Shown here: piece after piece, positions 25,455 to 35,650 of the stretch | Layout: each line of letters starts with the position of its first letter | Numbering within the stretch: the stretch's first letter is position 1 | Origin: Cardinium hertigii_C | Lineage (GTDB): Bacteria; Bacteroidota; Bacteroidia; Cytophagales; Amoebophilaceae | DNA length: 37,029 nucleotides | Assembly (NCBI RefSeq): GCF_050864855.1 | Contig: NZ_JBOZWW010000008.1 | Location: 1-37,029 of the forward strand | Direction of reading: 5' to 3' | Position numbers and translations under genes: made by a program | The notes under the pieces: model-generated | What the model was told of the DNA's origin: nothing | What the model saw: the letters and a program-made list of their open reading frames with translations, nothing else | Databases searched by the model: none

Positions 25455-26354
25455 ATGAATCGACTTTTTAACACGCCATCTTCTGTAGTTGAAATGCCTC
25501 TTCGTACATTATCAGATCTATTATGCCAGTCGTTAGCCTTGGCTATACCCAACCAACTAGAATGTAGTGCTATAGTGCAACAATTATTGAACTATTATTT
25601 AAAAGTTGATCTAACAGATTATGTACTCAATCCACTCTGTACTATTTCACCTGCTGTTCAAAAAAATCTTTTGGATGGGTTGGGTAGATTAAAAAAGAAT
25701 GAGCCCATTCAATACGTTATTGGCGCCGCCTATTTTGTGGGTAATCTCTTTAAGGTAACACCTGCTGTACTGATTCCACGACCAGAAACAGAAGAATGGG
25801 TAATATTTTTAATGCGTTATCTTTCACCTCCTACCTCTATCCTAGATATAGGAACCGGTAGTGGTTGCATTGCTATTACGCTTAAGAAGCAATTTCCAGC
25901 GGCTTTAGTAGATGCGCTTGATATAAGTAAGGAAGCGTTAGCAGTTGCTGTCTATAATGCAGCGCAGTTAGATGTAGCAGTCCATTTTATAGAAGCAGAT
26001 ATCTTAACAGATCCACTTCCTTCATCTAATTGGTCGTTAATCGTGAGCAATCCCCCCTATGTATCCATACAGGAAAAGGCTTTTATGGATCCAAATGTGC
26101 TAGATTATGAACCTCATTTGGCTTTATTTGTCCATGATGATGATCCACTTCTGTTCTATAGACAAATTATTAAATGTGCGGTTCGTCATTTGTGCCTCAA
26201 TGGTATACTTTGTTTAGAGATTAATGAAGCATTAGGTGAAAAGATTATAGATTTATTGCACTGCGCAAATTTTAAGCAAATATCCTTACATAAGGATATA
26301 CGTCAAAAAGACAGATGGATTATGGCTGTACTAAAGCATAAGCTTAGTATCTGA
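25455..26354 (+). CDS. prmC: Peptide chain release factor N5-glutamine methyltransferase
   Basis: 299 residues from the ATG at 25455; an upstream TTG at 25440 would add five residues. The SAM-binding motif I is L-D-I-G-T-G-S-G-C-I-A-I, and the catalytic N-P-P-Y-V motif that methylates the glutamine of the GGQ loop of release factors is present. The N-terminal helical domain and P-R-P-E-T-E-E-W-V are typical of PrmC/HemK. Length is normal. Alone on its strand before the outer-membrane-like gene (34-base gap). Confidence 0.95.
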   Translation: MNRLFNTPSSVVEMPLRTLSDLLCQSLALAIPNQLECSAIVQQLLNYYLKVDLTDYVLNPLCTISPAVQKNLLDGLGRLKKNEPIQYVIGAAYFVGNLFKVTPAVLIPRPETEEWVIFLMRYLSPPTSILDIGTGSGCIAITLKKQFPAALVDALDISKEALAVAVYNAAQLDVAVHFIEADILTDPLPSSNWSLIVSNPPYVSIQEKAFMDPNVLDYEPHLALFVHDDDPLLFYRQIIKCAVRHLCLNGILCLEINEALGEKIIDLLHCANFKQISLHKDIRQKDRWIMAVLKHKLSI

Positions 26355-26388
26355 TTGTGGATTTAATTTAAATATTGGTATTTTAACT

Positions 26389-27249
26389 ATGAAGTGTGCA
26401 TTAGCGATAAAGATTTTACGTATTGCCGTTGTCTATACATTTTTTAGCACTACAGTCTTTGGAGTTAATCCAGAAAATAGCTCTATGGTTGATATCGATG
26501 GCTTGTGCTTTGAGCAGGCTCAAGCAGATGCTGATCCAGAAATTGCCAATAAGTTTTCAGCAAAAGAGGGTCCCCAGATAGAAAAAGAGGAATATCCCTT
26601 GGTCAAGGTGGCACATAGAAATGTTATGGATCTTTTACGATATTCTTTGGTTGCTAAAACCATCCACGTCGCCAATTATACGCCTATTTTACAGCATGTT
26701 GGCATAAGGGTAAATTGGTTTGAATGGCTACAAAATGTGTGGAAAAGTCCAAAAAAAAGCTATGGAGTAGGGGTTGATTGCCATTCTATTGGTCCAATAC
26801 AGTTCTCCATTGATGCAGCCTATCAATCTTATCAGCTGCAAGAAAAAGATTGTAATTATAACTCAAATGGATACTATGGTTTAGTAGCGCTACTATATGT
26901 AATGCACCCCAATCCGATTACCAATGCTTATTGTGGTATTGGTTATGGACATAGCCGATTTGATGTTATTACAACTTTTAATGACGGACGAACTGGTTCG
27001 AACCAGTTCAATATAGCAGGTTGGATGCAGTTGGTTGGAGGTTCTGAGTGTAGATTGGTCTCTCAACTTTATGGAGGAATGGGGCTTGGCATAGGCCATC
27101 TTTTGCATTCGACCGAAAATAATAATGATCGTCAGGTATTGAACTATTATGTTCCAGGTTATGGTAGAATAGTAAACAAACTAATGCTCGATGTAACATT
27201 GTATCTAAAATGGAGTATCTCATTCCTTGAAAAGAAAATAGTTATTTAG
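26389..27249 (+). CDS. Secreted protein, probably an outer-membrane beta-barrel
   Basis: 286 residues. It starts with a basic N-terminus and hydrophobic stretch ending near V-F-G (a signal peptide). From about residue 120 alternating hydrophobic/polar strands with G-Y-G-H, G-G-M-G-L-G-I-G and Y-x-K-W-S patterns suggest a small barrel such as those of Bacteroidetes outer membranes. The family was not recognised. The coding sequence contains a perfect 20-bp palindrome at 26990-27009. Confidence 0.55.
   Translation: MKCALAIKILRIAVVYTFFSTTVFGVNPENSSMVDIDGLCFEQAQADADPEIANKFSAKEGPQIEKEEYPLVKVAHRNVMDLLRYSLVAKTIHVANYTPILQHVGIRVNWFEWLQNVWKSPKKSYGVGVDCHSIGPIQFSIDAAYQSYQLQEKDCNYNSNGYYGLVALLYVMHPNPITNAYCGIGYGHSRFDVITTFNDGRTGSNQFNIAGWMQLVGGSECRLVSQLYGGMGLGIGHLLHSTENNNDRQVLNYYVPGYGRIVNKLMLDVTLYLKWSISFLEKKIVI
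26990..27009. repeat. Perfect 20-bp palindrome inside a coding region
   Basis: The ten bases GAACTGGTTC are followed directly by their reverse complement GAACCAGTTC. It encodes part of R-T-G-S-N-Q-F in the outer-membrane-like gene. It could be a protein-binding site or a chance feature. Confidence 0.7.
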
Positions 27250-27303
27250 TGTTATGGTATTAAAAAAAATAAGCAATAAAACAGCTTTTTAATGGTAATT
27301 ATT

Positions 27304-28251
27304 ATGTCAAAATTAGCTGTTATTGATCTGGGTACTAATGTTATAAATGTTTTAGTAGGGGAAGTTGATCGAGAAAAGTATACCGTACTTTACCAAGAAA
27401 AAATTATAAGAGCTATGGCTCAAGAACCCCTAGATGCTACTCATATCTCATTAGAAGAACAAAAAAATATTGTAGATACAATGGTAGCCATTAGAAAAAA
27501 GTTGGATGCAGAGGGTGTACACTTTGTGGTTACCAAGGCTACAAGCCTCTTGCGTGATGCAACTAATGCAGCTGAAGTCATTAAAGCAATTTGTTTTGAA
27601 ACTGATATTGAAGTAGAAGTTATTTCTGGTATAGACGAAGCTATGTTAATTTATCAGGGTGTGAGTTCTTCTTTTAGATTAACAGATAGGAATGGCTTAA
27701 TTGTTGATATAGGCGGCGGGAGTGTAGAGTGTATTATTTTTGACCATCTACAATCGTTGTGGGCAAGAAGTTTTAAATTGGGTATACGTCGTGTGGCTGC
27801 TGAATTTCCCTATACTGCGCCTATTACGCCCCTTCAAGTAGCGTTTTTAGAAGACTATTATTGCACTGCTTTGGAACCTCTTTTTGTTAAAAATAAGCTG
27901 TATAGACCCAGTCAACTTGTTGGAAGTTCTGGTGCTTTTCGTACATTACTAATGTTATATACCTGTTGCTATGGTTCTTCAGCTATTGCAACAAATAGTA
28001 GTGTGAAAAAAATATCTGCCGAGCAGTTTTTTAAAATTTATGAAATTATACGAACTACTCCTGTAGATATTTGGCAAAAACAGCTTCCTATTGAACCTGT
28101 TTTTTTGAAGCTAATTCCATTATCCGCTGTCCTTATTAAAGTGATTATTAAAGCATGTCATCTAAAAGAGATTATTATTTCAGATAATGCGCTAAGAAAG
28201 GGTTTATTTATTCAAGAATGGAATCGTTTAAAACAACAAAAGCTTATCTAG
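27304..28251 (+). CDS. Ppx/GppA-family phosphatase (exopolyphosphatase/pppGpp phosphohydrolase)
   Basis: 315 residues from the ATG at 27304; an ATG at 27292 would add four. The actin-like ATPase fold shows L-A-V-I-D-L-G-T-N at the start (phosphate loop 1), then an F-V-V-T-K-A-T-S-L-L-R-D-A segment and V-D-I-G-G-G-S-V-E (phosphate loop 2). It is the short (~310-residue) form without the C-terminal HD domain. It hydrolyses polyphosphate and/or pppGpp. It is notable beside the pseudo-Rel/SpoT domain at 3250-6804, but no direct link is shown. Confidence 0.92.
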   Translation: MSKLAVIDLGTNVINVLVGEVDREKYTVLYQEKIIRAMAQEPLDATHISLEEQKNIVDTMVAIRKKLDAEGVHFVVTKATSLLRDATNAAEVIKAICFETDIEVEVISGIDEAMLIYQGVSSSFRLTDRNGLIVDIGGGSVECIIFDHLQSLWARSFKLGIRRVAAEFPYTAPITPLQVAFLEDYYCTALEPLFVKNKLYRPSQLVGSSGAFRTLLMLYTCCYGSSAIATNSSVKKISAEQFFKIYEIIRTTPVDIWQKQLPIEPVFLKLIPLSAVLIKVIIKACHLKEIIISDNALRKGLFIQEWNRLKQQKLI

Positions 28252-28440
28252 GTTAAACAGGTATCAAAAAATAGCTCATACAATATGCTATATAAAAATC
28301 ATGTCGTTTCAAATAAGAAAAATGGCTCATATAAAGGGTATCTAGTCTAGATATGTAGTAGAATATTTGGATTGTTTCAATAATAATTGTAGATTGAAAT
28401 TGTTCTTGGCTTTAATTCATTACTTTATTATTTTTGATTT

Positions 28441-28571
<131 letters not shown>

Positions 28572-28795
28572 CTTCTTATTCTTATTGGCCCTATGGTTGG
28601 GTAGCCTTCTTTACAATATTTTTTTTGATTTCTGTACCTAATTTTTTTTTGATATATCCTATACCTTAGTAAGTTTAAGTTTTATAGTAATAAACAAAAA
28701 TTAACGCAACCAATTCCCAAAAGCTTTCAGTAAATGGTTTTAATCATTGTGTAAAAAGCAGAACTAATATAACCTTGTTTTTATCATTTAGACGA

Positions 28796-29782
28796 TTAGA
28801 GCAATCGTATAATGTCTATCAGTCGATGGGCGTAACTTCCTTCGTTGTCATACCAACTAATTACTTTTACCAATTTTCCATTAACGTAGGTTAACTTTCC
28901 ATCAAAAATGGAAGAGTGGGTGCTGCCTATTACATCTACAGAAACAATTGGATCTTCCGTATAGGCCAGTATATGTTTAAGTGGACCTTGGGCTGCTTCA
29001 TACATGGTCTGATTTAAAGCTTCCTTAGTAGTCTCTTTTTTTAATAGTGCAGTAAAGTCTACTACTGAACCATTTGAAACAGGAACTCTCATCGCAATTC
29101 CATCTAATTTGCCTGCTAAATGAGGCATTACCAGTCCTATTGCCTTGGCAGCTCCTGTAGAGGTAGGAATAATAGATAGTGCAGCTGCTCTTGCTCTTCT
29201 TAAATCATTATGCGGTGCATCTTGTAGGGATTGATCAGCTGTATAGGCATGAATCGTATTAATGACCCCTTGTTCTATACTAAAATGCTCATCTAATACT
29301 TTAGCAACTGGTGCCAAACAATTGGTGGTACAGGAAGCATTAGATAAAATAACTGGTTTTGTTCTTAAAATATCATCATTTATACCCAGTACAATAGTAG
29401 GAATGGTTTGATCCTTAGCAGGTGCTGAAAGCACTACTTGTTTGGCACCTGCTGTCAAATGGCTGGTCGCCCCCTTTTTATCTAAAAAATGACCGCTAGC
29501 TTCTATGACTACATCTACACCTAGTTTCGCCCAAGGCAACACAGATGGATCGGGACAGGAATAGACCTGAATGTATTGTTTGCATATGGTAATGCTCGAA
29601 GCATCACATGTAACCTCACCTTTGAAAGGGCCATAGTGGGAGTCATATTTAAATAAATGAGCTAAAGTTGTACTATTGGCTAGGTCATTAATTCCTACTA
29701 CCTCTAAATCATTACAACCTAAGATCGTACGTAAAGCCAATCGACCAATACGACCGAATCCATTAATTGCAATTTTTTTCAT
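28796..29782 (-). CDS. gapA: Glyceraldehyde-3-phosphate dehydrogenase
   Basis: 328 residues. N-terminal N-G-F-G-R-I-G-R for NAD binding, D33 in I-N-D-L favouring NAD over NADP, and the catalytic S-N-A-S-C-T-T-N with C151. The end W-Y-D-N-E-x-x-Y is typical. It oxidises glyceraldehyde-3-phosphate in glycolysis. It lies 12 bases downstream of the lipoprotein gene, suggesting co-transcription. Confidence 0.97.
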   Translation of the reverse strand: MKKIAINGFGRIGRLALRTILGCNDLEVVGINDLANSTTLAHLFKYDSHYGPFKGEVTCDASSITICKQYIQVYSCPDPSVLPWAKLGVDVVIEASGHFLDKKGATSHLTAGAKQVVLSAPAKDQTIPTIVLGINDDILRTKPVILSNASCTTNCLAPVAKVLDEHFSIEQGVINTIHAYTADQSLQDAPHNDLRRARAAALSIIPTSTGAAKAIGLVMPHLAGKLDGIAMRVPVSNGSVVDFTALLKKETTKEALNQTMYEAAQGPLKHILAYTEDPIVSVDVIGSTHSSIFDGKLTYVNGKLVKVISWYDNEGSYAHRLIDIIRLL

Positions 29783-29794
29783 GGTTAAAATATA

Positions 29795-30904
29795 TTATTC
29801 TTGTAATAGTGCATCAAGTTTAGTTAATAGGTTCAATTGATACTTTTGGGTTTTTTTAAATAAACCAAATTTATCGAACCAAGACAATGACGAAGGTGCA
29901 TTACACAATTTAATGGTAAGTGTTGGCCAACCTTTGTAAAGGTAAATGATGGTTCCCAAAAGTTCGATGCGTTCTTGTTTGTTAAATCCTGTATGGTAAA
30001 CAGATAAAAAATTGTCAATGCTATCCCGTTTTACTTTATCGAAAAGCTCTTTTAAGGAATTTTGATCTGCTTGAGAAAATTCCATAATGGAGAATAAAAA
30101 TTGCTTTCTTTCTTCACCTTCTAATGATAGTTTAGGCCCCCAGCCATCTGCTGATACCACTTTATCTTTTTTTGGTTGTGCTTGTTCTTTTTGTTTAATT
30201 AACGCACCCGGATGATGGTGCACTACACCATCTTTTTGACTATTGCAGTGAATAGATTTTAGAATTTCTTGTCGGTCATGATCTGGCAGTTGGGATAAGC
30301 TTGCTTTTTCATGATCATTCAGTTTATGAAATGGATTAGGAAGGGTGGATATAATCAGTTGTTTGATCTCTTCTGGTTTAGTAGCATCCAGAATTTTATT
30401 TTTTAACTCAATAGCTTTTTGGTTTGATACGATCTCAAGCAAGTCGATATAGTGTTGTTGACATTCGATCGAGGTAAGTTGAATCTGCTGCAATAGCTTT
30501 TCGTTTTGCTTGATAAGCTTTGCTTGTCCATTTAGGTCAGCTTTATTAAAATATGTTTGAAATGAAGGTCGTTCGGGTTTGGGTAGAAACTTCAGTAATC
30601 TATTATAGCTTCTATGATTTTCAAGATTGTTGTTTATAAAATTTTCTAAATCATCTCTCGTTTTAATGTTACAAATAGCTTTTTCTATTTTTTGCTTTCC
30701 CGCATCATCATTGATTCCAAGTAGTTCTATGTACTTTGTTTTCCCTTTTTCAGATAACTTACCTAAAATTGGGTTTCGTTTAGGTATAAGCTCGGTTCGT
30801 ACACCATTACAGCTGAAGCAGGCAAAACAGGTTGCAAATATAGCATACAATAAAAAATAATGTAAAAAAAATCGATTGATTTTCCCGGCGCTTCTATTTA
30901 ACAT
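29795..30904 (-). CDS. Hypothetical lipoprotein, alpha-helical
   Basis: 369 residues. A basic start and long hydrophobic stretch end at S-C-N-G (C32), consistent with a Bacteroidetes lipoprotein signal, so the mature protein is probably anchored in a membrane. The rest is charged and helical, with a repeated pattern of L/I-L-x-x-I...D/K-I/L segments about every 60-70 residues (for example E-L-L-G-I-N-D, L-L-E-I-V-S-N, L-L-G-T-I-I-Y). No known domain was recognised. Just upstream of gapA. Confidence 0.5.
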   Translation of the reverse strand: MLNRSAGKINRFFLHYFLLYAIFATCFACFSCNGVRTELIPKRNPILGKLSEKGKTKYIELLGINDDAGKQKIEKAICNIKTRDDLENFINNNLENHRSYNRLLKFLPKPERPSFQTYFNKADLNGQAKLIKQNEKLLQQIQLTSIECQQHYIDLLEIVSNQKAIELKNKILDATKPEEIKQLIISTLPNPFHKLNDHEKASLSQLPDHDRQEILKSIHCNSQKDGVVHHHPGALIKQKEQAQPKKDKVVSADGWGPKLSLEGEERKQFLFSIMEFSQADQNSLKELFDKVKRDSIDNFLSVYHTGFNKQERIELLGTIIYLYKGWPTLTIKLCNAPSSLSWFDKFGLFKKTQKYQLNLLTKLDALLQE

Positions 30905-31146
30905 ATGACTGCTGTGAGTAATGTAGTAATTTTAAAAATTCTCTAGTATGCCATAAAGAACATATCTACAATAGTAGATAAAGTATGCCTAATAGTTAAA
31001 GTCATTTATCAATCTTACGAAAAAAATATATAAGTTGGAACTATTAACCTCAATCCAAGATGAATTTTTATATAAAGAGCGTCAATCTTTTTTGTCCTTA
31101 TTTTTGTTACATTTAAACAATTAACTCCATTTTTTTGCTTTAATTA

Positions 31147-32697
31147 GTCGGCCCTGAAATATTATTTTTGAATAAATTTATTGAATGGATATTTCTTTAT
31201 AATATATATGGTTTATCAGGCGCTCTATTTTTCTTACCCAAGATATAGGTATAACTGGTTTTGGATTAAGAATTTTAATTATATAGGTTTTAATTTATTT
31301 GACTGTGAGGGTATTAAGAATAATTTTCTTGTAATCAGTCGTAGGTTATGAGCAATAGCACATAAAATAACGTTAAGTTTATCTCCTAAAATACCTTTCA
31401 AATAGTTAACGGATAATTTACCATCGGCTTTCATATGACCGATATGCGGTTCAATAGAAGATCTTCTTTTTATAGCTTTTTTTAGAGCAGGGGTTATACC
31501 CCTTTTAGAACCACTTATAAATATATCACATTCATTAACAGGAATATTATGACCTCTATAGGCTTTATCTACGAAAGCATATTTTACCTTGGTACCAGAT
31601 AATTGCTCGGCTTGTAATAAACTCTTCTCTAAAGTATGGCCATCATAAGCATTAGGATGTATCGCTTCTGTAGAAACAATTAAACCTTTTTTATGGGTCA
31701 ATGTAAATTGTACTTTACAACCATACTCATAAGGATTTCTAGACTTACCTTTACTCACACAGTAGACCGAGGGTTCATGGATACTATAAACTTTATCTTT
31801 ACTATTTTTTGATTGATTTATAAGTTTTTTACTTATAGATAGTAGGCGCGTAAATTGGTTGCGTATTAGATCATCACAGGATGCTATAGAACGTTCTACA
31901 TCTCTTATTACCCGACCAAGATAGGTTTTTAATGTTTTAACGCCCTTGGATAAACGTTTATACTGTTTGGCATGAGCATACCTATCAACTTTACGTTTAA
32001 TAGATAGACCTAACCGCTGATAAGTTTGACGCAGTTTAATACCTGTTTTCTTGGCTATACTGACCAGTTTTTCTCTGGCTTTATTAAGCAAAGAAGAGTC
32101 AGTTGGGTAACGGATATTTTTCTCCATTACAGTAGTATCAGCTATAACTTTTTCAAGTTCTTTTCGGGTCACTACTTTTTTTTTTAGCGATAAGTCTATA
32201 GTCATAGATAAGATTTTATTGAGACCTTCTTGACCTAATCTATGGCGCCAACGGGTCAATGAACTGGGGTTACAAGGCACCTTAAACTGAAAATAATCAT
32301 ATCCACAAAAGTATTGCCAATAAGGGTTTTCTACCCATCTAACCACTACTTGTTCATCAGAAATATTATACATATGACTGATAATGAGAAGACCTATAAT
32401 TAAACGAATAGGCAAAGGAGGTTGACCAGGTCCATAGCTAAAACCGCGGTCTAAATCTGATGCTAAGGAGTGCCAAGGAATCGAATCAGATAACTGGAAT
32501 AAAGGATGTTTCGGGTTAAGAAAACTAGATAAGCGTTGCTCAAACAAACGCTCAAGGCTATTATTTATTTTCTTAGATTTCATCCTTATTTTGCAAGCTT
32601 TTTATACAAAACAACTCTAAAACTGGTTATTAACCAATACAAATTTAACCATTTATTTGCTGATTAACAAATAATTATACAGTATTTCAGGACCGAC
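31147..32697 (-). mobile_element. Complete IS1182/IS5-like insertion sequence
   Basis: 1551 bp with inverted ends GTCGGCCCTGAAAT / ATTTCAGGACCGAC. Both sides carry TAATTA (31141-31146 and 32698-32703), compatible with a 6-bp or shorter palindromic target duplication. A truncated second copy is at 12551-13396. Confidence 0.9.
31279..32583 (-). CDS. IS1182/IS5-like transposase
   Basis: 434 residues. DDE motifs: D149 in V-I-A-D-T-T-V, an aspartate in A-F-V-D-K-A-Y-R-G, and a glutamate in S-I-E-P-H-I-G-H-M-K. The N-terminus has the Y-G-P-G-Q-P-P-L-P-I-R and S-L-T-R-W-R-H-R-L-G segments of this large group. The frame is intact, so it is a likely source of activity. Confidence 0.92.
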   Translation of the reverse strand: MKSKKINNSLERLFEQRLSSFLNPKHPLFQLSDSIPWHSLASDLDRGFSYGPGQPPLPIRLIIGLLIISHMYNISDEQVVVRWVENPYWQYFCGYDYFQFKVPCNPSSLTRWRHRLGQEGLNKILSMTIDLSLKKKVVTRKELEKVIADTTVMEKNIRYPTDSSLLNKAREKLVSIAKKTGIKLRQTYQRLGLSIKRKVDRYAHAKQYKRLSKGVKTLKTYLGRVIRDVERSIASCDDLIRNQFTRLLSISKKLINQSKNSKDKVYSIHEPSVYCVSKGKSRNPYEYGCKVQFTLTHKKGLIVSTEAIHPNAYDGHTLEKSLLQAEQLSGTKVKYAFVDKAYRGHNIPVNECDIFISGSKRGITPALKKAIKRRSSIEPHIGHMKADGKLSVNYLKGILGDKLNVILCAIAHNLRLITRKLFLIPSQSNKLKPI

Positions 32698-33198
32698 TAA
32701 TTATCTCCATTGTAGGGGTATTGAGCGTTCTACTTACGAGCATTATCCAAGTGCCAAAGTAGGGGATCAAGCTGTTTTTGCCTTATACAAGGATTTAGAT
32801 CATCCTGGGAAAGGTGTTATGTGTAGTACGATTAGCTACGGGTTTGACTCCAAAGGAAGCATCTCTGAGGATGGTTTTGTGAATAGTGCTAAATACTTCC
32901 AAAAAGGCTTCCTAGGGGTTTATCTGTCTTAGTTGATCCAAATCTGTAAAGGCTATTGTGGTCACAGAAAGCCCTATAGACGCTTTAAGCCATAAACAAA
33001 TTCATAAGGATGACGGTAGTACGATGTATATTTCTACTTGCGGTAGTTTATCAGAAGGCATCAAAAAAGAATTAGAGACTGTTTTGGCTAATGCTAAGTC
33101 CCATGGGTTGTCCGTAACGCTTGCTTTTGATAATGATCGGGCTGGTAGGCAAATGGATAAAGTAGTAAGTGAACTGGCTGGTGTGCAACAAATGGTTT

Positions 33199-34482
33199 GA
33201 GACCGTTGCAATAGGTTTTTAGACTTTAGGATAAGAAAGTAATTGTTAATTTTATTAAAAGCTTAACTTGTATTTATTGTTTAGGTTTTGTAATAAAAAT
33301 TTTATGATATTATTATGTCAATAAAAGTAAGTGGTCAGTTAAGTTTATCAGATATATCAGCTAGTCGGCGTAAATGCAAGCATACGTTTTTTGATCAAAT
33401 AAATAATTTGATTAACTGGTCATTAGTAGAAAAAGAACTGCGTATGTATTATCCTAAAGGTTTACGTTTATCAGGCAAGCCTGCTTATAGCCCGCTTCTT
33501 TTGTTTAAAATGCTATTGCTTGAGCAGTGGTATGAACTGAGCGATTACCAAGTCGAAGAAGAAGTAAATGATCGTATTACTTTTAGCAGATTTTGTGGTA
33601 TATCGATGGATAATTCTGTTCCAGATCATAGTGTATTAAGCAGATTTAGGACTGCGCTTATAGAAAAAAAAGCTTTAGATAGATTGTTAAAAATTATAAA
33701 TGATCAACTATCTAACCATGGTGTATTGGTTCAGCATGGTGCAGTTGTTGACGCCTCTATCACCCCTACTCCTAGATGTCCCAAAGGTAAAAAGAGCTAT
33801 GATTTGCGTGAGGATGGTACTATATAGGTATCCCAGAGTTACCAAAAAGGGGTAGATCCAGAAGCTAGTTGGACCAAAAAAGGTCATAATCTTTACTATG
33901 GGTATAAACGACATGTCCTTGTAGAAAGTAAAGAAGGTTTAGTTCTGGCAGTCACTACTACAAAAGCATCTAGTCATGATGGTGCCCATTTACCTATATT
34001 ATTGGATAAAGTATCACTAAAAGCAGGAAGCAGGCTCTATGGAGATAAAGGCTATAGCGGTTTGCCCAACGAAACTTTACTAAAAGACAAGAAATTAAAA
34101 TCAGCTATTCAAAAGAAAGGTAGTAGAAATCATCCTTTATCACCTGCTGCTAAACGGTTTAATAAATTGGTATCTAAGACGCGATATAAAGTAGAAAGGG
34201 TATTTGGAAGTATTAAGAGGTGGTTCCGTAGTGCAGGGACTAGGTATATAGGCCTTGATAAAACGCATACGCAACATGTTATGGAATCTATAGCCTATAA
34301 TTTATATAGAGCTCCAAATATCATTTTAAAGGGTTTTTAGGGGGATGGTATATCTAAAATATACAAAGATTAACTTGAAAATCACTAAATAACTAAATTT
34401 ATGCATCCTTAACATAAAAACTACTAAAAATACAACTACAACCTTATCAAAAATTACAATAACTATCTATCGCAACGGTCTC
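33199..34482 (+). mobile_element. IS5-group insertion sequence, copy 6
   Basis: 1284 bp with full terminal repeats and a 5-bp duplication GGTTT (33194-33198 and 34483-34487). Removing it restores the TOPRIM frame (Q-Q-M-V-C-K-S-S). Confidence 0.95.
33315..34340 (+). pseudogene. IS5-family transposase with an amber stop (copy 6)
   Basis: Same 341-codon gene as the other copies, but codon 171 is TAG (33825-33827) where others have TCG serine. The stop falls between D146 and D244, so the protein cannot be active without suppression. Downstream sequence is open to 34340. Confidence 0.95.
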
Positions 34483-34822
34483 GGTTTGTAAATCTTCTAT
34501 TCCTCCTGGTTCTAAAGACTGGAGTCAAGAGTTGTTATCCATATTGGGTAATCAAGATATGCTTAAAGTACTCCAAAAAGAGCTGGTGCGTACTGGGCAG
34601 GAACATGAGTTGCGTAAGCAGCAAAGCAAGGAACCTACTGTTATGGGGCTAGAAATATCTATGGATTGGTAGGGGGATATGTGTCTTTTGGTAGTAAATA
34701 CATCAAAATAGACTTGTTGTACTTTTATTAGACTGAATATCAAATATTTATATGTGTCTGAAGTGTCTATATGTGTCTTTTTGGGGTAAAATGACACATC
34801 ATAGATATATAAATATATCAAA

Positions 34823-35100
34823 ATCAGTGTTATATAGTTTTTATGAAGTGTCTTTTTGCTATTTTTTGTTAAAAATGCTTCTGGACACATATGAAATAAT
34901 TCATAATCAGTGTTATAAGTACTTTTTGAAGTGTGTTTTTGTCGCGTTTGTTAAAAATAGCTTCTAGACACATATGAAATAGTTCATAATCAGTGTTATA
35001 TTAGTTTTGTATGTGTCTAAACTAAGTGTCGGTTGAAAAAATAAGACTTTATATACATACAAAATATATAAATAATTTATAATCAGTATCATATGGTTTT
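34823..35100. repeat. Degenerate ~83-bp tandem direct repeats
   Basis: Units starting ATCAGTGTTATA occur at 34823, 34906, 34989 and, weaker, 35082. The first two units are close matches along their length, containing TTTGTTAAAAAT, GACACATATGAAATA and TTCATA. They lie just upstream of the iteron-like block and may belong to a partition or replication region. Confidence 0.75.
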
Positions 35101-35197
35101 TAGGGCTGGTTTTATAAAAATGGGGGGAGTAGGATGAAAATTGATTAATAATATATTTATTGTTTTGGTTATCAAAATATAAAATTAATTTTAAATA

Positions 35198-35511
35198 GGT
35201 TGAAGGGTTGACAGATGGTTCAAGGATTAAATTATATATCTGTCAACCTAATAATAATATTTTTATCGTTGAAAACGAATATATCTATATAGAAGGTTGA
35301 AGGGTTGACAGATAATAATGTTATATATAAAAGTTTTTAATGAGATTATACACATACTTATGTATATATATAATTATATATGCATATATATAGTTTATGT
35401 ATACTATCTGTCAACCTGTCAACTATTACAATAATATATTGATAATCAATTTTTTATGGGTTGATAGATATATAATTTAATCCTTCAATTAACCTTCAAC
35501 TATCTGTCAAC
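35198..35511. repeat. Iteron-like cluster, candidate plasmid replication origin
   Basis: The motif GTTGACAGAT, or its inverse ATCTGTCAAC, occurs at 35207-35216, 35238-35247, 35304-35313, 35406-35415 and 35502-35511; partial or variant copies occur at 35416-35423 and 35460-35469. A longer inverted pair joins 35222-35248 with 35459-35485. The block is extremely AT-rich and lies immediately upstream of a replication-protein-like gene. This arrangement is typical of Rep-binding origins. It is not proven here. Confidence 0.7.
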
Positions 35512-35592
35512 TTATATATCTATTATATACCAGTTTGTAGTCTTATTAGGTTATACATAAAGTAAAAGTCATGTTATTTACTATGATGACAA

Positions 35593-35620
35593 TTTGTTAA
35601 ATTAAATGATATTATTTTTG
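35593..35620 (+). promoter_or_regulatory. Bacteroidetes-type promoter for the Rep-like gene
   Basis: TTTG at 35593-35596 and TATTTTTG at 35613-35620 fit the Bacteroidetes -33/-7 pattern (TTTG and TAnnTTTG) with a 16-base gap. The expected transcript start is near 35627, so translation should begin at the ATG 35651 and not at an upstream ATG at 35606. Confidence 0.4.
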
Positions 35621-35650
35621 TTTTATATAGAAATAATATATATTAGCGTT

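Larger units (their letters stand above)
32704..34672 (+). pseudogene. TOPRIM-domain (mobilisation/primase-type) protein, broken by stops, frameshift and IS copy 6
   Basis: Pieces before the IS read Y-L-H-C-R-G-I-E-R and S-A-K-V-G-D-Q-A-V-F-A-L-Y, then a frameshift near 32925-32945, then V-V-T-E-S-P-I-D-A-L-S (the TOPRIM glutamate) and L-A-F-D-N-D-R-A-G-R (the TOPRIM D-x-D pair). After copy 6 the frame resumes C-K-S-S-I-P-P-G-S-K-D-W-S and ends at TAG 34670-34672. The domain layout fits plasmid or conjugative-element TOPRIM proteins with an adjacent DUF3991-like region. Its 5' end stops at the IS1182-like element. Confidence 0.8.

Noticed and set aside
26990..27009. tRNA T-arm suggested by GGTTCGAACC
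   Set aside because: No acceptor, D or anticodon arms around it, and it lies within a good coding frame.
31018..31146. 5' continuation of the TOPRIM pseudogene left of the IS1182-like element
   Set aside because: Joining the flanks gives an open stretch, but it is a low-complexity F/L-rich sequence unlike the family, so the continuation is not supported.
35198..35511. CRISPR array
   Set aside because: Repeats are only about 10 bases, occur in both orientations and have irregular spacing.
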